Part shown: positions 24,404 to 32,702 of the stretch, one piece after another
Layout of the letters: the number at the start of each line of letters is the position of its first letter
Numbering within the stretch: position 1 is the first letter of the stretch
Source: Salibacterium aidingense DSM 18341
GTDB lineage: Bacteria > Bacillota > Bacilli > Bacillales > Marinococcaceae
NCBI RefSeq assembly: GCF_000429685.1
Contig: NZ_AUCI01000001.1
Location: 372,001 to 436,000, forward strand
Reading direction: 5' to 3'
Length of the DNA stretch: 64,000 nt
The notes under the pieces: generated by a model
Databases searched by the model: none
Told to the model about the DNA's origin: nothing
The model's input: only the letters and a program-made list of their open reading frames with translations
Translations under genes and position numbers: made by a program

Positions 24404-25435
24404 CTAGTCATTAAAAGCTACTAATACTTTGACGGATTGATCCTCTTTCTTATCTACGATCCGGAACCCTTCAGCGGCTTGTTCTACTCCAAGACGGTGG
24501 GAGATGACGTTTTCCACCGGAATGTTATGCGCTTCGATGATGTTCAACGCTTCCTCGGTATCCGGACGGTTATAGGTCATGCAGCCAATGAGTTCTTTCT
24601 CCTGCTGTTGGAGCTGTTCCACATCAAGCTGCTGCTGATCGTGAAACATCGCAACGGTAACAGCGCGTCCGCCTTTCTTTAACAGTTTCAAAGAATCATT
24701 CACAATACCGGGAACCCCGGCAGTAATAAGGACTTTGTCAAAAGATCCGCCCATTTTTTCCTTTACTTTGCGGATCCAGTCGTTGTCCTCCTTGATGTTA
24801 TGTGTCTCTTTTGCTCCCAGCTCCACTGCTTTCTGGAGAGAATAATCCAGCACATCCGTGACGACGGTTTGCTCTGCTCCTTTTGCCCGAACCGCAGCAA
24901 GTGTTAACAGTCCAATCGGTCCGGCCCCCAGGACAGCCACTCGGTCTCCCGGCTGAATGTCGGCTTTCAACGCGGCGTGGACGCCGACAGCCAGCGGCTC
25001 TGTCAAGACGCCCCGGTCATAACTGACCGAATCAGGAAGCGGGACGATAAGGGATTCAGGGGAAACAAAATACTCCGCCATCGTTCCTAACCATGTATCC
25101 ATGCCCGGGGCCAGTCTTTTATCAGAATAATTGATATGGCCGGTCATTTCCCCTTCACTCTCTCCCGTGCCGAGCTGTGGTTCCACTGTGACCCGGTCTC
25201 CAATGTCCACATGCTTTACGTTCTTTCCTATTTCCACCACTTCTCCCGCCACTTCATGGCCGATCACAACGGGAGGCTTACGGAAGGGATGAAGCCCTTT
25301 ATACGTATGGATATCCGATCCGCATATTCCTGCCACCGCGACTTTAATCAGGACTTCATCGTCTTGGATCTTTGGTGTATCAATATCTTTCACTTCTACT
25401 TGTTCAGCGTCTTCTACAAAGACTGCTTTCATCAT
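24404..25435 (-). CDS. Zinc-type medium-chain dehydrogenase lacking structural-zinc cysteines
   Basis: A 343-residue MDR-superfamily dehydrogenase (sorbitol/threonine dehydrogenase branch). Catalytic-zinc residues are visible in GICGSDIH (Cys, about 38) and GHEVAGEV; the NAD-binding motif is VLGAGPIGLLTL. The four cysteines of the structural zinc loop are absent: where CGxCxxC is expected, the sequence reads EPQLGTGESEGEMTG. It probably oxidises the sugar acid before phosphorylation by the DUF1537 kinase. Two tandem ATGs follow AAGGAGTGGAGA; either may be used. Confidence 0.85.
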   Translation of the reverse strand: MMKAVFVEDAEQVEVKDIDTPKIQDDEVLIKVAVAGICGSDIHTYKGLHPFRKPPVVIGHEVAGEVVEIGKNVKHVDIGDRVTVEPQLGTGESEGEMTGHINYSDKRLAPGMDTWLGTMAEYFVSPESLIVPLPDSVSYDRGVLTEPLAVGVHAALKADIQPGDRVAVLGAGPIGLLTLAAVRAKGAEQTVVTDVLDYSLQKAVELGAKETHNIKEDNDWIRKVKEKMGGSFDKVLITAGVPGIVNDSLKLLKKGGRAVTVAMFHDQQQLDVEQLQQQEKELIGCMTYNRPDTEEALNIIEAHNIPVENVISHRLGVEQAAEGFRIVDKKEDQSVKVLVAFND

Positions 25436-25454
25436 TCTCCACTCCTTTTTTCTC

Positions 25455-26075
25455 TTACTGAAATAACATCTGTTTCGATTCCCGCAAGTGTTTTTTCATG
25501 AGCTCTACACTTTCCGCTTCATTCTTTTGCAGCGCCTCGTACAGCTGAACATGATCCTCATAGAATTTACGGATTCGCGTTGGATCTTTCTTTAGGTGCC
25601 GCAGGGTAATACGCAGCAAGTGGTCCTGATAGTTAATTAAAATACGGGTGATCTCTCCGTTTCCCGCGATTTCACTGAGCGCTAAATGAAACTCGTGATC
25701 CAGATTGGCAAACGTTTTAACATCGAGATTCTCCGCTGTTTTCCTGGTTTCTTCGAGATTTTTTTTCAATTCCTTTAACTGATCCCCTGTTATCCGAGGA
25801 TAAATTTCTTCGCAGTTAAACGTCTCCAGCGCTATACGCAGGTTGTAGATATTGTTGATCCGTTCCACCGATAAATCGTGAACGAGGATGCCCTGTTTGG
25901 AGGAGACCGTGGCAAACCCTTCCGCCTCCAGCCGGGTCAATGCGTTTTTGATCGGGGTTTTACTCATTTCTAAATCATTGATCAGCGTTCGCTCCGACAA
26001 AAATTCACCCGGCGGGTATTCTTCTTCTAATATCTTTTCTTTGATTTTTTGATACGCTGCATCTTTTAACAGCAT
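25455..26075 (-). CDS. GntR family regulator, FadR/FCD subfamily
   Basis: A 206-residue transcription factor. The N-terminal winged helix (AYQKIKEKILEEEYPPGEFLSERTL, residues 7-70) is followed by an all-helical FCD ligand domain with DHEFHLALSEIAGN. FCD regulators respond to small organic acids. It lies inside the operon between the kinase and the dehydrogenase, so it probably controls this operon. The four phased ATCTAA repeats upstream of the kinase gene are the best candidate operators. Confidence 0.9.
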   Translation of the reverse strand: MLLKDAAYQKIKEKILEEEYPPGEFLSERTLINDLEMSKTPIKNALTRLEAEGFATVSSKQGILVHDLSVERINNIYNLRIALETFNCEEIYPRITGDQLKELKKNLEETRKTAENLDVKTFANLDHEFHLALSEIAGNGEITRILINYQDHLLRITLRHLKKDPTRIRKFYEDHVQLYEALQKNEAESVELMKKHLRESKQMLFQ

Positions 26076-26102
26076 ATATCCTCACTCTTCCCGTACCAGT
26101 TT

Positions 26103-27446
26103 TTAGTTCTCCGCCTTCCCGGCGGTAAAGACGTTTTCAAAAAAGTCTTCTCCCCCAAGCTGCCCGCTTTTTAATGCGATCTCCAGACCGTTGAATCGAT
26201 CATCATCGGAGTAAGCATGGCACAACGGGGCGCCTGGCGCGGTGGATTCCAGCACTTCCAGACCATAGATACCCAGCTGCGACGTGACAAACCCGGAGGT
26301 ATCCCCGCCCGAAATAACGAGCCTGCGCAGGGAGGATTGTTCCATGATGTGTTTCGTCCACTCTCCCAATCGTTTCCCGAGGTAAATACCCATCTCTTCC
26401 TCTGCGATTCCTTCGTTTTGAAGGTGGGCTCTTGTCTTTTCGATCGCAGCGTCGGAAGGGCCTTTCGCTGTGTACAACACGACTTTCTTCTTTTGATCCA
26501 GCAGGGCCAGGATGTGCTGAATAAAAGAACTCGGCACCTCTTCGGATGTCAGCAGCTCGTAAGGCACCTGTTCCATATGAAAGCCCGCTTCTTCTGCTTT
26601 TTCGAGCTGCCTTCTCGTGACATCCGACACGCTGCCCGAAACGACCAGCATTTGTTCTATTTTCTGGGCCTGTTTCGTTTGTTCGTAAGCTTTCGTTTGG
26701 CCTTCGGCTTTCCACTTGGCGGCCAGCGCGTATTCAATACCGGACGAGCCTATCATGAACTGCGGCTGCTCCTGCCGGGAAGCCCACATTACATCAGCAA
26801 ACCAGTTCATGTGTTTTTCTTCCAGCGCATCGAAAATAGTGATATCTTCTGTATCCTCTAAAACCGAAGGCTCCGGCGCCGTATTTTCCATGTCCAGCAC
26901 GGTCTTATATCCAATCGTCTGACTCGTCTGTTTTTGCAGATGTTTCCCAAGATCTGCTTCATCCATCGGGGTCACGGGATGCTGGGACATCACTGGATGT
27001 TCATCCAAACGGAAAACGTTCCCATGAAAGTTCGCAAAATGATTGCCAAACACCGTAAACCGCCCCAGATCAGGAGTACCCACTAAGAGAGGATACGTTG
27101 GGCCTCGAAAATAACGCTGCGACAGCTCACTGACAAAACCGATACTCCCGGTTTCCGGAGACGAATCAAACGTGGAACAAATTTTGTAATGTACGAAAAA
27201 CGGGCGGATGGCCTGAAACAGCTCCCAAACTGGAGTTAATTCTTTCTCCATGCCGGAAGGATCCTTTGCCCGCGCCGTCCCCGCGACACCTATACACTGT
27301 ACGCCTTCAAACCGGTCCAGCATCTCTTTTGTCGGCACATCCAAAAACAATATCGTACGAAGACCAAAACGGTGTAGCGCTTCCATTGCATCAGTAGAAC
27401 CAGTGAAATCGTCTCCATAAAACGCAAGAAGAACACGATGATCCAT
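26103..27446 (-). CDS. Four-carbon acid sugar kinase family protein (DUF1537)
   Basis: A 447-residue member of the OtnK/DtnK family, which phosphorylates 3-oxo-tetronates or threonates at C4. The N-terminal domain begins FYGDDFTGSTDAME, the substrate-side motif. The C-terminal nucleotide-binding domain has RRLVISGGDTSGFV. The ATG at 27446 follows GAGGAG at 9 bases. It is the first gene of the seven-gene operon and fixes the likely theme: uptake of a C4 sugar acid, oxidation, phosphorylation and decarboxylating or aldol cleavage. No otnI-like isomerase is present. Confidence 0.87.
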   Translation of the reverse strand: MDHRVLLAFYGDDFTGSTDAMEALHRFGLRTILFLDVPTKEMLDRFEGVQCIGVAGTARAKDPSGMEKELTPVWELFQAIRPFFVHYKICSTFDSSPETGSIGFVSELSQRYFRGPTYPLLVGTPDLGRFTVFGNHFANFHGNVFRLDEHPVMSQHPVTPMDEADLGKHLQKQTSQTIGYKTVLDMENTAPEPSVLEDTEDITIFDALEEKHMNWFADVMWASRQEQPQFMIGSSGIEYALAAKWKAEGQTKAYEQTKQAQKIEQMLVVSGSVSDVTRRQLEKAEEAGFHMEQVPYELLTSEEVPSSFIQHILALLDQKKKVVLYTAKGPSDAAIEKTRAHLQNEGIAEEEMGIYLGKRLGEWTKHIMEQSSLRRLVISGGDTSGFVTSQLGIYGLEVLESTAPGAPLCHAYSDDDRFNGLEIALKSGQLGGEDFFENVFTAGKAEN

Positions 27447-27471
27447 CTATCCAAACTCCTCTACTTTTGAA

Positions 27472-27510
27472 ATCTAACTTAGATCTAAGTTGTATCTAAA
27501 AGAAATCTAT
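27472..27510 (-). promoter_or_regulatory. Four phased ATCTAA repeats, likely operator array
   Basis: ATCTAA (last copy ATCTAT) begins at 27472, 27483, 27494 and 27505, exactly 11 bp apart, so all face the same side of the helix. The first two lie in the perfect 16-bp palindrome AACTTAGATCTAAGTT (27476-27491). They overlap and follow the promoter -10 box. The GntR/FCD regulator of the operon is the likely binder. Confidence 0.6.
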
Positions 27511-27532
27511 CACAATTTTAGTAATAGATCAA
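27504..27532 (-). promoter_or_regulatory. Promoter of the C4-sugar-acid operon
   Basis: TTGATC (27527-27532), 17-base spacer, TAGATT (27504-27509) on the minus strand, about 58 bases before the kinase ATG. The -10 box contains the fourth ATCTA repeat. Confidence 0.5.
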
Positions 27533-27605
27533 CATTGATTTTAGGCCATGCCATACATAAAACCCTGCGGATAAAAACTCACCACAGGGTTCGATGCTTA
27601 TGAAA

Positions 27606-27633
27606 TCGACAAAAATCGGGGCGTGCCAGGCAC
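27606..27633 (+). repeat. Dispersed REP-like repeat, GTGCCAGG variant
   Basis: TCGACAAAAATC then GGGGCGTGCCAGGCAC; one base differs from the common core. Confidence 0.85.
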
Positions 27634-27641
27634 CAGGACAA

Positions 27642-27669
27642 CAAAAAAATCCTCTTCTACCAGAGGATT
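27642..27669 (-). terminator. Terminator of a small gene
   Basis: AATCCTCT/AGAGGATT stem (27648-27655, 27662-27669) with T7 on the minus strand. It overlaps the stop codon of the small frame described next. Confidence 0.85.
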
Positions 27670-27825
27670 AAGATTTATTTTTTATATAATTTTTGACCAA
27701 ACGACGGGTTTCTTCTCGATCTTTCTCTTTTTTGTGACCGAAGGCATAAGCCCCCTGCAGTGTTTTATCAATGTGATGAGCTAGTTTTTTGGATTTTTCG
27801 GATGAGACACGTGGCTTATACATGG
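27668..27825 (-). pseudogene. Small basic protein gene, apparently frameshifted
   Basis: An ATG at 27825 sits 8 bases after a strong AAAGGAGGA. The frame begins MYKPRVSSEKSKKLA, then leaves coding-like sequence. A 2-base CT duplication (CTAGCTCTCATC) shifts the frame. Removing it restores a 51-residue charged protein continuing HHIDKTLQGAYAFGHKKEKD and ending YIKNKS directly at a good terminator. As sequenced, the frame ends after 47 residues at 27682. I do not recognise the family. Confidence 0.45.
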
Positions 27826-28133
27826 TTTCATCCTCCTTTTCCTAAGTATAACGCAAATCAGCTTGTTAGAAGCAATTTCATCAATCACCATACGTTGATT
27901 TCCAATGGAAACGGCCCCTAACTATAGAATATTTTAAATTTATAATCAAGTTTATTCCAAAAGTTATCCAAATTTATGAGCTGAATACTAGCTACTCAAC
28001 TCTTTTATTCATATAAAAACATCCCCTACCATTCTCAGCGATGAAAAAGATTATTCGACAAAAACCGGGGCGTGACAGGCACTGGCAAACTCTGGTACCA
28101 TGGCTGTAGATTTAATTTATGGGAGGGAATTGG
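27826..28133. other. Intergenic stretch before the YcdB/SLH gene
   Basis: About 300 AT-rich bases holding the divergent promoters, not clearly resolved, and one dispersed repeat that ends 51 bases before the downstream ATG. Confidence 0.4.
28054..28082 (+). repeat. Dispersed REP-like repeat
   Basis: TTCGACAAAAA then CCGGGGCGTGACAGGCAC, identical to the first copy of the window. It is the last copy before a 28-kb stretch without any. Confidence 0.9.
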
Positions 28134-30338
28134 ATGAATTCTAGGAGAATAGGAATAGTTTCATTGTCTGTGGCATTAGCAGTAAGTGCCTACGTTTCCA
28201 GCGCATCCGCAGAAGAAGCGGTCACCGAACAAATGGAGGCCGAGGAAGAGCAGATGGTGGAAGTAAGTGCAGCGGACGTGGATTTTACGAAAGAAGATCT
28301 GATCGAGCGTTTCTATGAATTGTTTCCTTCTGGATTTGATTTTCTGGAGGACAGCGATTTCCACATGAATCATTTCCGCGGGGTGGATAGAGATAGTGAC
28401 GTCATCCGCCATCACTTAAGTTTTCAAAAAGGACCCATAGGGGAAGAACGGGTACGCGGAAGTGTGGAGTTTGTCGGGGAAGAATTGGAGCTGCAGTTTT
28501 TTGACTATCAGCCGGAAAATGTACAGGATGCCTTGTATCCAGCTGAGGTGACACAAGAAGAAGCAGAGGCTGCTGCTGAAGATTTTGTGAATAATACCGC
28601 AGCTGGCGAGTATGCATTAAGCGACCAACAGCGCCCAAGTATTTCCTTGGGAAATCAAACGCTGACGGAGCCTGTGGAGTATGAGTTCACCTTCCAGCGC
28701 ATGAAAAATGACATCCCGGTTCAAAATCAGAATATCCAGGTAAAAATATTAGGAAACGGCGAAATCTCCAACTATAGAAATAATACATATCAACAAGAAT
28801 CCGCTTCCTACGAAGAACAGGAAGATCTTCTGGAAAAAGGGGAAGCAGAATCCTCTATTGCAGATAGCCTGGACCTGCGCCTGCAGTACAGTGTCCAGCA
28901 TGATTTTGAATCGAACGAAGAGGACGTCAGCCTTGTCTATGTCCCTTCTCCCGGGTTCCAGGGCATTCATGCAGGCACAGGGGAATGGAGCGTAAATAAT
29001 TCCTTTGTTTCCGAGCTGCCGGAAGAAGACGAAGTAAAACGGCTCCGCGACGAGCCTCTTGAAACAGAGGCAGGTCCATTGTCCCGCGACGATGCGGAAG
29101 AAATGGCAAAGGAGTTACTAACTGTTTCAGAAGACGCGGAATTGAACATTGAGTCTGTCGAAGAAACAGAACGAAACGGAGTAGATGTCTTTTCTGTTCA
29201 TTTTATGATCTATCGCGGCAGTTCCGGCTCCGGTACTAGTTTTGTTGTTGAAAAAGAAACCGGTGATATTGTCCAGTTCCGGAACGTCGATTATAATCAA
29301 CAATCGCTGGAGGAAAATTTAACAGAAGAAGAAGCGTTGGAAGCGGCAGTGGAAGCAGTAGAAACCTACGGAGGCTCCTCCATTCACGAGTTTGCGTATC
29401 CCCTTAACGATGGAATCTCAACCCTTAGCAACAACGGTGTGTACCGTTTTTCTTTTCCGCAGGTGAAAGACGGCCTGCCCGTGCAGGGAAGAGCGTTGAA
29501 TATCGGTATTTCAGCGGAAGACGGGGAACTCGTTTCGTTTAGCAGTCTGGGACAAGGAGAAATCGAGAGCTGGCCGGACCCTGAAAGTGCAGTGGACAAA
29601 GAAAAGGCCCTCGAAGACTATAAGAGTGAGCTGGACGTAGACTTGTCTTATGCCTCTCATGCCCAGCCGGGAGATGCCGATTCGTACCATCTCGTCTATC
29701 AGCCGGCGTATCAAACGAATGGCCTTTACTACCACGCGATAAACGGCGACTGGGAAGAGCCGCAGCAAAATGATTCGCCGGCCGAAAAGGTCATTACCGA
29801 TCATTGGGCAGCGGACGAAATTAATTACATGGTACAATCCGGCATTCTTTCCATCGAGGAAGGAGAAGAGCTGGAACCGAATGAAGCTGTATCCAAAGGC
29901 ACTGCGCTGGAAATGCTGATGAAATCCATGGAAAGCTTCTATCCAAATGATCCAAACGAAGAGCAGACAGCCACATTTGAAAATATCCAGCCGGATCATC
30001 CTTCGTTCCAGGTGGTAGAGCGCGCGGTCCGTGCAGACGTTATTGAGGCAGAAGGCAGCACCTTCCCTGTGGACGACACGCTGACCCGCGAGGAATTGGC
30101 CGTCTGGGTGGTGCGTTTGATGGAATTGGAAGACGCAGCAAAGCACGCAGACATGTATAATCTTCCATTTGAGGATGCAGACGATATCACCGACGAATAT
30201 GCAGGGTATGCCGCCCTTGCCTATGCCGAAGAGATTCTTCAGGGAAGTGACAACCACTTCAACCCGGATGATGAAGTAACCCTGGCTCATTTAGCCGTCA
30301 CCTGCTTCCGCCTGGCTGAAAAACAAGCGGATAACTAA
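28134..30338 (+). CDS. YcdB/PepSY-type surface protein with C-terminal SLH domains
   Basis: A 734-residue exported protein. The ATG 28134 has GGGAGG 7 bases upstream; the signal peptide ends near SSASA (residue 26). Residues about 120-490 hold repeated PepSY-like units of the YcdB/YcdC type (TQEEAEAAAEDFV, SRDDAEEMAKELL, TEEEALEAAVEAV), each followed by a strand-rich segment. The C terminus (about 545-730) carries SLH domains (ITDHWAADEINYMVQSGIL; a middle one; LPFEDADDITDEYAGYAALAYAEEILQG). PepSY units are often linked to protease control outside the cell; that role is only a suggestion. It is monocistronic and very acidic. Confidence 0.82.
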   Translation: MNSRRIGIVSLSVALAVSAYVSSASAEEAVTEQMEAEEEQMVEVSAADVDFTKEDLIERFYELFPSGFDFLEDSDFHMNHFRGVDRDSDVIRHHLSFQKGPIGEERVRGSVEFVGEELELQFFDYQPENVQDALYPAEVTQEEAEAAAEDFVNNTAAGEYALSDQQRPSISLGNQTLTEPVEYEFTFQRMKNDIPVQNQNIQVKILGNGEISNYRNNTYQQESASYEEQEDLLEKGEAESSIADSLDLRLQYSVQHDFESNEEDVSLVYVPSPGFQGIHAGTGEWSVNNSFVSELPEEDEVKRLRDEPLETEAGPLSRDDAEEMAKELLTVSEDAELNIESVEETERNGVDVFSVHFMIYRGSSGSGTSFVVEKETGDIVQFRNVDYNQQSLEENLTEEEALEAAVEAVETYGGSSIHEFAYPLNDGISTLSNNGVYRFSFPQVKDGLPVQGRALNIGISAEDGELVSFSSLGQGEIESWPDPESAVDKEKALEDYKSELDVDLSYASHAQPGDADSYHLVYQPAYQTNGLYYHAINGDWEEPQQNDSPAEKVITDHWAADEINYMVQSGILSIEEGEELEPNEAVSKGTALEMLMKSMESFYPNDPNEEQTATFENIQPDHPSFQVVERAVRADVIEAEGSTFPVDDTLTREELAVWVVRLMELEDAAKHADMYNLPFEDADDITDEYAGYAALAYAEEILQGSDNHFNPDDEVTLAHLAVTCFRLAEKQADN

Positions 30339-30344
30339 TAGGCG

Positions 30345-30380
30345 AAAAGCTGTCCCTATCACACTTCAGGGACAGCTTTT
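30345..30380 (+). terminator. Terminator of the YcdB/SLH gene
   Basis: A 13-bp stem AAAAGCTGTCCCT/AGGGACAGCTTTT with a T tail, 6 bases after the stop codon. Confidence 0.95.
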
Positions 30381-30803
30381 TAAAGTTAACGTTTTTCCAA
30401 GGACATCGACTCCACACCTGCAAGACCATCCGAATATTTCTCCCACCTTACAAAATAGAGTATAGGTCACCTCCCATCCATCCTATGTTTTCTTATGGGC
30501 ATGAAATGCCGGTGAAGTCGGGATATCTTCGGCTCGGATTTTGCTGTACAAGCCTTTCCCATTGTTTGCATTTTTCAAGCGGATAAACCCCATATATTTC
30601 CACGAAGTCCGTTCCGATAATTTTCATTATATTGCGTTTATCTCCGGCATACGGGAATGGAGCACATCAGCGAGAAGACGTTCTTTAACAAGACAGACGC
30701 CAACTGCTTCGTATTTTCGCTGTCTTCAAAACCATTCTCAGCATCTGCATGCTTGTTGGACTGGGTGTCACTCCATTTTTTTCCTTGCGCAACCTCTTTC
30801 TAA
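30381..30803. other. Degenerate region without recognisable genes
   Basis: About 420 bases between a terminator and the antiporter fragment. On the minus strand short open stretches look like eroded coding sequence, but none can be assigned and none has a ribosome site. Confidence 0.4.
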
Positions 30804-31238
30804 TCACAGGGCGTTTTTCTGATTTGGAGAAAGTTCTTTTTCCTGTATAGCTTCCTTTGCATCATCTCCGTATTCAATCGTAACTCCGGTGAAACCATAA
30901 ATGATTACAACAATGGGACTCAATATCGCAAGAAATACATAAGGAGCGTAGGAAAATGCACTCACACCAAGAGTCGCGAACATAAAAGCACCGCATGTAT
31001 TCCACGGCACGAGCGGCGATGCCATCGTACCCGCGTCTTCCACTGTCCGTGACAGATTTTTCATTTTCAATCGCCGTTTTTTATATTCTTCGGCGTACAT
31101 CCGTGCCGGAATGATAATAGACAAATACTGCTCACAGCCTATGACATTCGCTGTCATAGACGTTGCCACGGTTGTATAAATCAGACTTCCTGTTGTTTTT
31201 GCCAATTTCATCAGGCTTTCTACGATAACTATAAAGAA
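30804..31238 (-). pseudogene. NhaC-type Na+/H+ antiporter, C-terminal fragment
   Basis: Only the last 135-145 residues of a protein that is normally about 450-480 residues remain: SLMKLAKTTGSL, TANVIGCEQYLSIIIPARMY, and LSRTVEDAGTMASPLVPWNTCGAFM, the conserved ion-path end of NhaC. Upstream, the frame continues for about ten residues into a stop, with a shifted remnant (SRILYS) before it. The rest of the gene is missing. It is not likely to function. Confidence 0.8.
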
Positions 31239-31643
31239 TCCGACTCTTCAGCGGCACAGCATGTGTTTTCAACAGATGGACAATATCTTTCTCCTTCGTC
31301 TACTTATTGCGGATTTCATCTATAGAAACGTACCCAATAAAGTGTGGTTTCTTTTTTGAGAAATAAATGGGCTGCTTTACAGGTATAGAACTTCTCTTCT
31401 ACCTTGTCGTCGAGCGGGTGCAGAGAAAATGACTAAATGGGGTGTGATGCCTGTTTAAAAGCACGGTACAGCATGATTGCCTCCTCCTTTTCGTATTTAT
31501 CATATCATGATATGTTCATAATATGGGGAGGCAGGCAAGAGGGTATTATGGCCGTGATTGGATTAAATATGGGAATTTTATATGTGTTTGTCATAAATAC
31601 AGTACAAAGTCTGATAGGTTTCTACGTAATAATTTTCTAGATT
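31239..31643. other. Degenerate region beside the inositol locus
   Basis: About 400 bases with stop codons in all frames at short intervals. No promoter, terminator or gene could be supported. It marks the left edge of the inositol locus. Confidence 0.4.
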
Positions 31644-32639
31644 TTAATTGTTGAAAGTAACGATTTTTCCTTTATTTAATGATTCATGACAGGCATCCAA
31701 CACCTTCATATTTTTGATAGTATTCTCCGGTTTAAATTCCGGTTTCATCCCGTTAATTACACAATTAGATAAATACTCAACTCCGATGGTGTAATAATAT
31801 CCTGAAATATTCTCTTCCCTTGTTTCCATATTCTCATTCGTAATAGTTAGCCTGCATTCTCCATCCGGTTGGGGAACGTAAGCTGCCGCTCCTTCAATTG
31901 TCCCTTTTGTACCTACTACCTCATAAGTATTCCGTTCTGTCATATTCATCCCGCAATCAAAATAAGCATTTACCCCATTTCTCATAGTCATGGTTACGAC
32001 TGCTGACATATCGACTCCATACTCAGGATGGCGTTCCTCTGCCGCATATACTTTGACAGGTTCACTATCTAAGATATGGCGGATTGCGTGTATGCAGTAA
32101 CAGCCAATGTCATATAGACTCCCTCCGCCGAGTGCCCGGCTCATACGGATATTGCCTTCCAATTCTTCCAGCATAAAAGTGAAACTGGAACGCATCAGCT
32201 TAACTTCCCCTATTTCCCCGGACGCAATGATTTCTTTCACCCGCTGATACTGAGGCTGAAATTGATACATCAGCGCTTCCATGAATAGCACATTACTCTC
32301 TTCACAAAAGCGAATCATATCTTGGGCTTCTTCAGCCGTTAAAGCAGCCGGTTTCTCACACAGGACGTGCTTCCCTCTTTTTGCTGCTTCTTTCACCCAC
32401 TTCGCATGTAATCCATTTGGAAGCGGAATATAGACTATATCGATTTCCGGATCATCAAGCAGTTCCTCATAATTTTCATAAGCTTTTGGGATGTCATATT
32501 GCCGGGCCAATTCAGCAGCTTTGCCACTTCCGCTCGCTACAGCGGCCGGCTCGGCATTATCTGCCTGCTGCAAAGCAGGAATGACTTGTTTTTTTGCAAT
32601 CGCAGCTGTACTTAATATCCCCCAATTGACCTTATTCAT
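31644..32639 (-). CDS. Gfo/Idh/MocA family sugar dehydrogenase
   Basis: A 331-residue NAD(P)-dependent oxidoreductase. N-terminal Rossmann region VNWGILSTAAIAKKQVIPAL, the family lysine motif HVLCEKPAALT, and the C-terminal domain with GGGSLYDIGCYCIHAIRHIL. It is closest in style to glucose-fructose-oxidoreductase or xylose-dehydrogenase-like members. It is the last gene of the inositol ABC operon, so an inositol isomer or derived keto-sugar is the likely substrate. ATG with GGAGGAG upstream. Confidence 0.85.
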   Translation of the reverse strand: MNKVNWGILSTAAIAKKQVIPALQQADNAEPAAVASGSGKAAELARQYDIPKAYENYEELLDDPEIDIVYIPLPNGLHAKWVKEAAKRGKHVLCEKPAALTAEEAQDMIRFCEESNVLFMEALMYQFQPQYQRVKEIIASGEIGEVKLMRSSFTFMLEELEGNIRMSRALGGGSLYDIGCYCIHAIRHILDSEPVKVYAAEERHPEYGVDMSAVVTMTMRNGVNAYFDCGMNMTERNTYEVVGTKGTIEGAAAYVPQPDGECRLTITNENMETREENISGYYYTIGVEYLSNCVINGMKPEFKPENTIKNMKVLDACHESLNKGKIVTFNN

Positions 32640-32702
32640 TTAGATGGACTCCTCCTATTTCACTTACATTTTTATGTCGGGTCACCTGAAATCCAGAGTC
32701 TT

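Noticed and set aside
30541-30822. Plus-strand frame of 93 codons near the nhaC fragment
   Set aside because: Composition is rich in Cys, His and Arg, there is no ribosome site, and it overlaps the antiporter fragment on the other strand.
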